Shown: positions 61,201-64,000 of the stretch, one piece after another
How the letters are laid out: every line of letters starts with the position of its first letter
Numbering within the stretch: position 1 is the stretch's first letter
NCBI GenBank assembly: GCA_033239005.1
Contig: BSQZ01000053.1
Coordinates: 1,716,001 to 1,780,000, forward strand
Direction: 5' to 3'
Source of the DNA: Lamellibrachia satsuma
Taxonomy: Eukaryota > Annelida > Polychaeta > Sabellida > Siboglinidae
DNA length: 64,000 nt
The notes under the pieces: model-generated
What the model saw: only the letters and a program-made list of their open reading frames with translations
The model's database searches: none
What the model was told of the DNA's origin: nothing
Made by a program: the position numbers and the translations under genes

Positions 61201-62918
61201 TTTTGTTACAATCATCAAAGGAATTTACTTTGATTGTTAGATCAGGTACCTTGCAAAAATGGAATAGCAGAACTGAATAGCCATATTATGCAGGCCTGAC
61301 CCACATTTGCCTTTTTTGCAGAATTTTCACCGGATCCAGTCAGAAATAATTTAATAGTTTGTCCAATGATTTCTCCAATTAAATAAAAGTTTGTACAAAC
61401 AAGCATGTTGTAATAGATCAGCAGTTCCCAATCTTTTTCTCCCCGATCGGCCGGCTACTCTATCATAGTGACATAGAATTATAGACGACACAATATTCAA
61501 CATTCAATGAAGTGCCCTTCCTTGATTTTACCGTCCCACCACCTCTAACTTCATAAGCTCTAGCTTCATGATTAATCCTTGTACATTGTCCATGAAATCA
61601 ATCACCATGGTGAACCGGCCTTGGAGTGACATGTTAAGTGGGTTCAGATGGAAAACGATGTTGTTCAAGCATGCCAGTTCAAGAGCCACCTTTGTCTGAG
61701 AGTTTTTCAATGAATTTACGAGACTGGAAGGGCAGCACCTAGTGGTCCATTGGACTTGATGATACAAACTTACTAATTCGACACTAACAGTTGAAACGAG
61801 GCAAAATCATCATATCTTACGAATAATTTAGATGGGAAATATCTTAACTGGAAAAACTGTAGGTCTTTCGAGGATAGCAATTTATGGACTTGGATCACAA
61901 CGTTTTCTAATAGCGTTGAATGTTTGCCTGACAGGAATGTGCTTTGTGTAAATTTTATAGTATTACAGAAGCACATTTATTTTCTCCTTCCTGGACCACA
62001 CAAAGTGACAACATTTTTACACCATTGCATGTAACCTTAGCTTCAGCCAACCTTCTGCATACTCCCTGGAAAACTTCTGGCATACCCCCGGGGGTATGTG
62101 TACCCCAGGTTGGGAACCACTGTAGTAGATACTAGGTAGGTTTAATTTGTTTGCAAAATGATTCTAAGTTTAAACAAGTGAAAAATGTGAAATGGGGAGA
62201 AGCATTTAATTTACCCAAAACTATTTGTTAAGTTAATTTGCCAGGTCGTACTCACAAATTCAGATAATTTAATCACGGCCTCAGCCATCTCGTGATCCTG
62301 CTCATCCTGAAGTTCGGCCAGCAGCGCAACGATCAACTTGTCACTCGGTTGATTGACGCCACCTGGTGGCATCTCAAGGGTGCAACGGATTGCGGCCACT
62401 TCCTCCAAGATACTGAAATTCTGTTCCCTCTCACCTATGTTGCAACAACACAGATTATCCATATGTGTATTTCAATGGTACTGCGCAATGCACCGGCAGT
62501 GAGACAAAATAATTTTTTTTAGTTTTTATCATAAATAAAATTTTTATTTTGTGTCCAGTGTGGAATTACCGCACTGACTTCTAGCATTTCAACAGGGGAA
62601 AAAATAGTGGTCTAACACCACAAGTTGTGGAGATGGTATAGTACAGAAGCTGGATACATCCACCATTCAGCTTCCAGCCTGCAAAAGATGGATGCAAGAT
62701 GAAGAGGAAGATACCTGAATTCTGGAGGTTGAGTTTCTGTTGTTTATCAAGAAGCTCCAGCAGTCGTTTCTTCTTGTCCTCGTCGGAGATGACACTTGCG
62801 ACCTCGCACAGTTCCTCGAAGCTGGGGTCTTGGAGAACACTCAGCAGTTGTTCCCGCTCCTCGATGTGTTTCTTGCTCATCTCCTTCACATACGCCTGCA
62901 TCCACTGGAGGAGGTGAC
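36947..62918 (-). CDS. Large modular coiled-coil protein, 26 exons in the window (5' partial, at least 1381 aa)
   Basis: Exons 5' to 3': 62715-62918, 62256-62434, 60772-60897, 60042-60198, 59281-59424, 57698-57798, 56251-56423, 55551-55767, 54514-54669, 53442-53597, 52053-52238, 50397-50559, 48863-49041, 47010-47230, 46425-46567, 45880-46019, 45106-45277, 44555-44697, 43051-43261, 42381-42463, 40184-40369, 39461-39559, 38674-38823, 38044-38148, 37315-37545, 36947-37069. All junctions are in phase and give 1381 codons plus TGA. Composition is Glu, Lys, Arg, Leu, Gln and Ala with almost no Pro, so mainly long helices and coiled coil. No signal peptide, membrane segment or known catalytic domain is visible. 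Modules recur: YDALRDKLL, ETEW/EAEW, QLLGD, AERLRQMELAKLKR. The tail is basic (KKLKEKRQQKKKQKKQ). One intron uses a GC donor. The family is not recognised; a structural or ciliary/cytoskeletal role is only a guess. The upstream exons must lie beyond 64 kb. Confidence 0.88.
37773..37838 (+). repeat. Tandem duplication, 28 bp x 2.4
   Basis: Unit begins GTGTTTTAATTTAATTAATA; two exact copies and part of a third. In the intron between exons 24 and 25 of the coiled-coil gene. Confidence 0.85.
39132..39265 (+). mobile_element. CR1/L2-like LINE fragment, copy identical to 42717
   Basis: Bases 39132-39255 match 42717-42840 without a difference. The encoded C-terminus is decayed by frameshifts (compare TVNEWNKLSTDCV). 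Opposite in strand to the host gene. Confidence 0.75.
39953..40183 (-). repeat. Degenerate 29-bp minisatellite abutting a splice donor
   Basis: On the minus strand the real donor of exon 40184-40369 (GTAGGGGCAGTCGTTATTTC) is followed by about seven related units, several reading GGTAGGGAGCAGTCATTA and containing TTATTTCAG. Units are 28-30 bp with one longer (about 45 bp). The array therefore contains donor-like and acceptor-like copies. Confidence 0.75.
40430..41050 (+). repeat. Dispersed repeat 'A' carrying an internal minisatellite
   Basis: Left block TCAGGTTCATTGACGTTAAA, right block ATTTGTACAAATGTTGTAGT then GGATACTACGATAG; both match other copies. Between them the short segment that reads GAATAGTTTAAGTAACGTAG in the ancestral element is expanded (next entry). 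Confidence 0.7.
40482..40810 (+). repeat. 14-bp minisatellite, about 23 copies
   Basis: Unit GTTTAAGTAACGTA, highly homogeneous, with rare variants (AAAG, TGAAG, ATGTAG, AGATT). In the intron between exons 20 and 21 of the coiled-coil gene. Confidence 0.95.
41540..41790 (+). repeat. 9-bp G-rich minisatellite, about 28 copies
   Basis: Unit GGTGGTACT with ACT/ACG/ATG/AGT variants. It gives long false open frames in every forward phase (Gly-Thr or Val-rich). The GG runs allow possible two-tetrad quadruplexes. In the same intron as the 14-bp array. Confidence 0.95.
42149..42207. repeat. Alternating purine-pyrimidine tract (GCATGC-rich)
   Basis: Runs of GTATGTATACGTACATGCAT and ATGCATGCGCATGCAC; palindromic and potentially Z-DNA forming. 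Confidence 0.6.
42717..42955 (+). mobile_element. CR1/L2-like LINE 3' end
   Basis: Shares 124 exact bases with 39132-39255, then continues through a 3' UTR block (CTTGCCATCTGGGTT, TGGATGGCAATCTTG) related to 34063-34150 in reverse complement. In the intron between exons 19 and 20 of the coiled-coil gene. Confidence 0.75.
43262..44324. other. Intron of the coiled-coil gene
   Basis: Between exons 18 and 19. AT-rich with nothing classifiable, except a repeat 'A' copy (reverse) at its far end, 44325-44530, reaching the exon 18 donor. Confidence 0.5.
45106..45106 (-). promoter_or_regulatory. GC-type 5' splice site (GC-AG intron)
   Basis: Exon 45106-45277 ends AAAG followed by GCAAGA on the minus strand; no GT in the region keeps the frame. 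The resulting junction (phase 1, Ala codon G|CC) joins correctly to the exon ending at 44697. Confidence 0.75.
47515..47595 (+). mobile_element. CR1/L2-like LINE short fragment
   Basis: GACAATTCATGAATGGAATC then TTATCTACTGGTTGTGTAAA, matching the coding tail seen at 15220-15260. Confidence 0.6.
47925..48245 (+). repeat. Dispersed repeat 'A'
   Basis: Left block CGAATCAGGTTTGTTGATGT, middle GAAAGAATTGACCTTGATCG, right CCAGCAGATAGGTTTGATTT. In the intron between exons 13 and 14 of the coiled-coil gene. Confidence 0.7.
49245..49269. repeat. (TA)n microsatellite
   Basis: About 12 TA units. Confidence 0.9.
49547..49930 (+). mobile_element. Inverted pair of SINE 'S' segments
   Basis: 49547-49620 carries the antisense body/head junction (GGGTGAATGAAAT, GAAATGGCAGCAG). 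49711-49930 carries the sense box B (GGGGTTCAAATCC) and body (GAAACTTGGGCAATTTCATT, AAAGCCATTGGTCC). Similar to the arrangement at 57079-57657. Confidence 0.6.
50083..50331. mobile_element. MITE-like element with imperfect terminal inverted repeats
   Basis: Left end CCTGGCAGATCGACCTGCTG is matched at the right end in reverse complement (CCTGGCAGATTGACCTGTTG), with similarity continuing to GATTTTTCAGT/GATTTGTCAGT. About 249 bp; no open frame. To its left a roughly 55-bp segment (CCAGGGGCTTCTGACTACAT) is duplicated (about 49995-50090). Confidence 0.55.
51150..51660 (+). mobile_element. DNA transposon family 'D', second copy
   Basis: Left end AAGGTTTTGGGGCTATGCAC and interior blocks (GATTTACTCAGAATGTGTTC, CAATGCAAAGTCTCAAACAA, GGGTTATCTAACA) in the same order as 16451-17036. 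The right inverted end is missing. Confidence 0.75.
51661..52046. other. Intron sequence of the coiled-coil gene
   Basis: AT-rich; nothing recognised. Confidence 0.45.
52239..53435. other. Intron of the coiled-coil gene
   Basis: Between exons 10 and 11. No repeat or exon recognised; a short plus-strand frame at 52493-52750 has no exon borders. Confidence 0.45.
53745..53805 (-). mobile_element. CR1/L2-like LINE 3' UTR fragment
   Basis: GGCAAGGAATCCATTGTCTT then TCGAAAGTTCACAAC, matching the UTR block near 34110. Confidence 0.45.
53953..54190 (+). mobile_element. SINE 'S' copy
   Basis: Head GCCGTGGCTGTGGGCAGAGC ... GAAGTTCGAGTCTCC (box A and B decayed but in place), body AAAACTTGGCCAATTTCATT, then TGTCTATGACGGGGGAAGG and a tail GTGGACTCCATCTC. 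Confidence 0.75.
55230..55540 (-). repeat. Dispersed repeat 'A', reverse copy
   Basis: Contains TAATCAAAGTCAATTCTTTTG and a right block TATATAAATCGAGGACAG that corresponds to the left end of plus copies. Ends just before the donor of exon 55551-55767. Confidence 0.7.
56424..57078. other. Intron of the coiled-coil gene
   Basis: Between exons 6 and 7. AT-rich with a CA-rich stretch near 56790-56840; nothing else recognised. Confidence 0.45.
57079..57657 (+). mobile_element. SINE 'S' / minisatellite / inverted SINE 'S' composite
   Basis: Sense SINE copy 57079-57295 (GATCAGGGGTCGAGTCCACT, TTTCAAAGCTTGGACAATAT, TGTATGCCAGGGGAAGTAAA). Six 39-bp units follow (57307-57540). Then the antisense head and body 57545-57657 (GGGTGAATGAAATTGCCAAA, GGCAGCAGGAGGATTCAAAC). 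The whole can fold back on itself. Open frames on both strands across it are by-products. Confidence 0.8.
57307..57540 (+). repeat. 39-bp minisatellite, six exact-length units
   Basis: Unit begins CTGTCTGTAGCCAGATACTC and holds an imperfect palindrome CTCAGTTGTACAGCTGAG. Variants alternate (ATACTC...CAGGTG versus GTGCTC...CAGCTG) in the first four units, then the last two are alike. Confidence 0.95.
57799..58799. other. Intron of the coiled-coil gene
   Basis: Between exons 5 and 6. No classifiable repeat or exon up to the family 'D' transposon that begins at 58800. A 137-codon minus-strand frame (58356-58769) has no splice borders fitting the gene and is not called. Confidence 0.45.
58800..59220 (-). 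mobile_element. DNA transposon family 'D', third copy
   Basis: The reverse complement matches 16451-17036; the end at 59185-59218 reads AGCCCCAAAACCATGACTTC. The other inverted end is missing. Confidence 0.75.
61085..61418 (+). repeat. Dispersed repeat 'A', interrupted copy (left part)
   Basis: Left block CAGCCCATCACGAATCAGAT, middle CAAAGGAATTTACTTTGATT. It continues after the hAT insertion as 62131-62160 (ACTAGGTAGGTTTAATTTG). Confidence 0.8.
61419..62122 (-). mobile_element. hAT deletion derivative with terminal inverted repeats and 8-bp target-site duplication
   Basis: Ends CAGCAGTTCCCAA ... TTGGGAACCACTG (13-bp imperfect inverted repeats). The flanking 8-bp duplication is TAATAGAT (61411-61418) and TAGTAGAT (62123-62130), one mismatch. 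Minus-strand remnants of transposase are visible (LNNIVFHLNPLNMSLQGRFT, VIDFMDNVQGLIMKLELMK), like the ZBED/GTF2IRD2-type hAT C-terminal region. Length 704 bp, so most of the transposase is deleted. Confidence 0.88.
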
Positions 62919-62962
62919 CTGCAAAGTTCACCCAGGTGTATATACATGTCTCCACACCAATG

Positions 62963-63160
62963 TCACGAGACAGACCCTAGAATGGAATCCCAAGGAAAAA
63001 GAAAACCAGACAAACAATAAAATTACTTGAGGAGGTCAGTAACCAAGGAAATAAAGGAGCACGGAGCCACTTGGAGAGAAATGAAGAAAGCAGCCAATAA
63101 TACAGTGCATTGGAGAAGTGTCATTTCGGCCCTACACTCTACCATAAGCAAAGAGGATTA
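62963..63160 (+). mobile_element. RTE-like LINE 3' end
   Basis: Frame QTLEWNPKEKENQTNN, then after a frameshift VTKEIKEHGATWREMKKAAN ... WRSVISALHSTISKED and stop, matching the end of the LINE at 17045-19290. The 3' tail is TTAAGTAAGT. Upstream of the first visible coiled-coil exon. Confidence 0.8.
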
Positions 63161-63392
63161 AGTAAGTCTCTAGCAAAGAAACTCCTCCTCGAAATCCAAC
63201 AATAAATGTCCTGATCTCCTGCTCAGGAGAACAATTCTCCTGGATTTCTATTTCATTGGAGTACTAAACATGTTATTTTATAGTTTGCAAAATAAATTGT
63301 ACTGTCAATAATGTTTATATAAACGTGCACATGTAAAAAGGGTATCTTCTTTTTATATCATGGTACCCAGTCCTTGGGACTGCTCAAAGTGC

Positions 63393-63800
63393 ATTATACT
63401 TCACCCCTGTCAGACCTGTTCTTTACACTCCACCCCCTGGCAGACCTGTTCTTTACACTTCACCCCTTGGCAGACCTGTTCTTTATACTTCACCCCCTGG
63501 CAGACCTGTTCTTTACACTTCACCCCCTGGCAGACCTGTTCTTTACACTTCACCCCCTGGCATACCTGTTCTTTACACTCCACCCCTGGCAGACCTGTTC
63601 TTTAAACTTCACCCCTAGCAGACCTGTTCTTTACACTCCACCCCTGGCAGACCTGTTCTTTACACTTCACCCCCTAGCAGACCTGTTCTTTACACTTCAC
63701 CCCGTAGCAAACCTGTTCTTTACACTCCACTCCCTGGCAGACCTGTTCTTTACGCTTCACCCCCTGGCAGACCTGTTCTTTACGCTTCACCCCCTGGCAG
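63393..63800 (+). repeat. 30-bp minisatellite, about 13-14 copies
   Basis: Unit TTCACCCCCTGGCAGACCTG plus TTCTTTACAC, with 29-bp variants. A single related unit lies at about 49140-49180 in similar flanking sequence. The 150-codon open frame across it is an artefact of unit length divisible by three. Confidence 0.95.
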
Positions 63801-64000
63801 AATATTCATTAATAGGTACTATTTAATATTACCTGGGCAAAGTGTATGTGTGCTATTAGGAGCGGTAAGATATGCCTGACTGAGGGCAAAAATGTGGAGC
63901 ACTCTGATTTACATCAGTAAATACTCCAAGGCCCTCTGATTTAGGCTGAATTTATTGACACGAGACCCTGCAATTTATACACAAATCTAATGCACTGCAT
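63801..64000. other. Right edge, unassigned
   Basis: No exon or repeat recognised. Confidence 0.4.

Larger units (their letters stand above)
55551..62434 (-). other. Coiled-coil gene, module block 1 (exons 2-8 in the window)
   Basis: Residues about 68-433 of the visible protein. Order: LIVALLAELQDEQD; KDEELIEALEQKYDALRDKL; ALIAQLGETEWKLLSEQER; LQQLLGDSKEDAERRLQERL; EKAALLRSLEGQKDHLAAER then LRQMELAKLKRDKRR; YEAARKRQEELARE. Each has a counterpart in the same order in block 2. Confidence 0.85.

Noticed and set aside
63374..63826. 150-codon Leu/Phe/His repeat frame
   Set aside because: 30-bp minisatellite artefact.

Overview
This is a stretch of animal (metazoan) nuclear genome, not bacterial. 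Coding sequence is split into short phase-consistent exons with GT-AG borders, introns are long and AT-rich, and dispersed repeats are abundant. The gene content and the non-vertebrate form of HCF (no vertebrate-type HCF repeats) point to an invertebrate, probably marine. I cannot name the phylum from sequence alone. No prokaryotic features, CRISPR arrays or rRNA genes were seen.

Layout. (1) 1-1000: decayed hAT transposase with a BED-like zinc finger. (2) 1564-3448, plus strand: the last three exons of an unrecognised gene with an AT-hook-like motif. Its 5' part lies outside the window. (3) 4.9-30.6 kb, minus strand: a complete host cell factor gene (HCFC1 family). I resolved 23 coding exons whose lengths sum to 4512 nt (1503 codons plus stop) with every junction in phase. 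The order is Kelch propeller, fibronectin-type segment, long Thr/Val/Ala/Gly-rich region, acidic exon, C-terminal fibronectin pair and basic tail. The acidic exon carries two Taspase1-type QVDG motifs where vertebrates use HCF repeats. (4) 30.6-36.9 kb: HCF promoter side and an intergenic stretch full of repeats, including a tRNA-derived SINE, CR1/L2-like LINE tails, an apparently twin-primed LINE and a short element with perfect terminal inverted repeats. (5) 36.9-62.9 kb, minus strand: 26 exons (at least 1381 codons, 5' end outside the window) of a very large charged, helical coiled-coil protein built from repeated exon modules. I do not recognise its family. (6) 62.9-64 kb: a LINE 3' end and a 30-bp minisatellite.

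HCF proteins bridge DNA-binding factors to chromatin modifiers in the nucleus. The coiled-coil gene has no visible functional link to HCF beyond being its upstream same-strand neighbour. The rest is a record of transposition: an RTE-like LINE (17045-19290) with a 13-bp target-site duplication at the end of a DNA transposon; a hAT deletion derivative with 8-bp duplications inside an older repeat; and minisatellites that have grown inside dispersed repeats and next to a splice donor.
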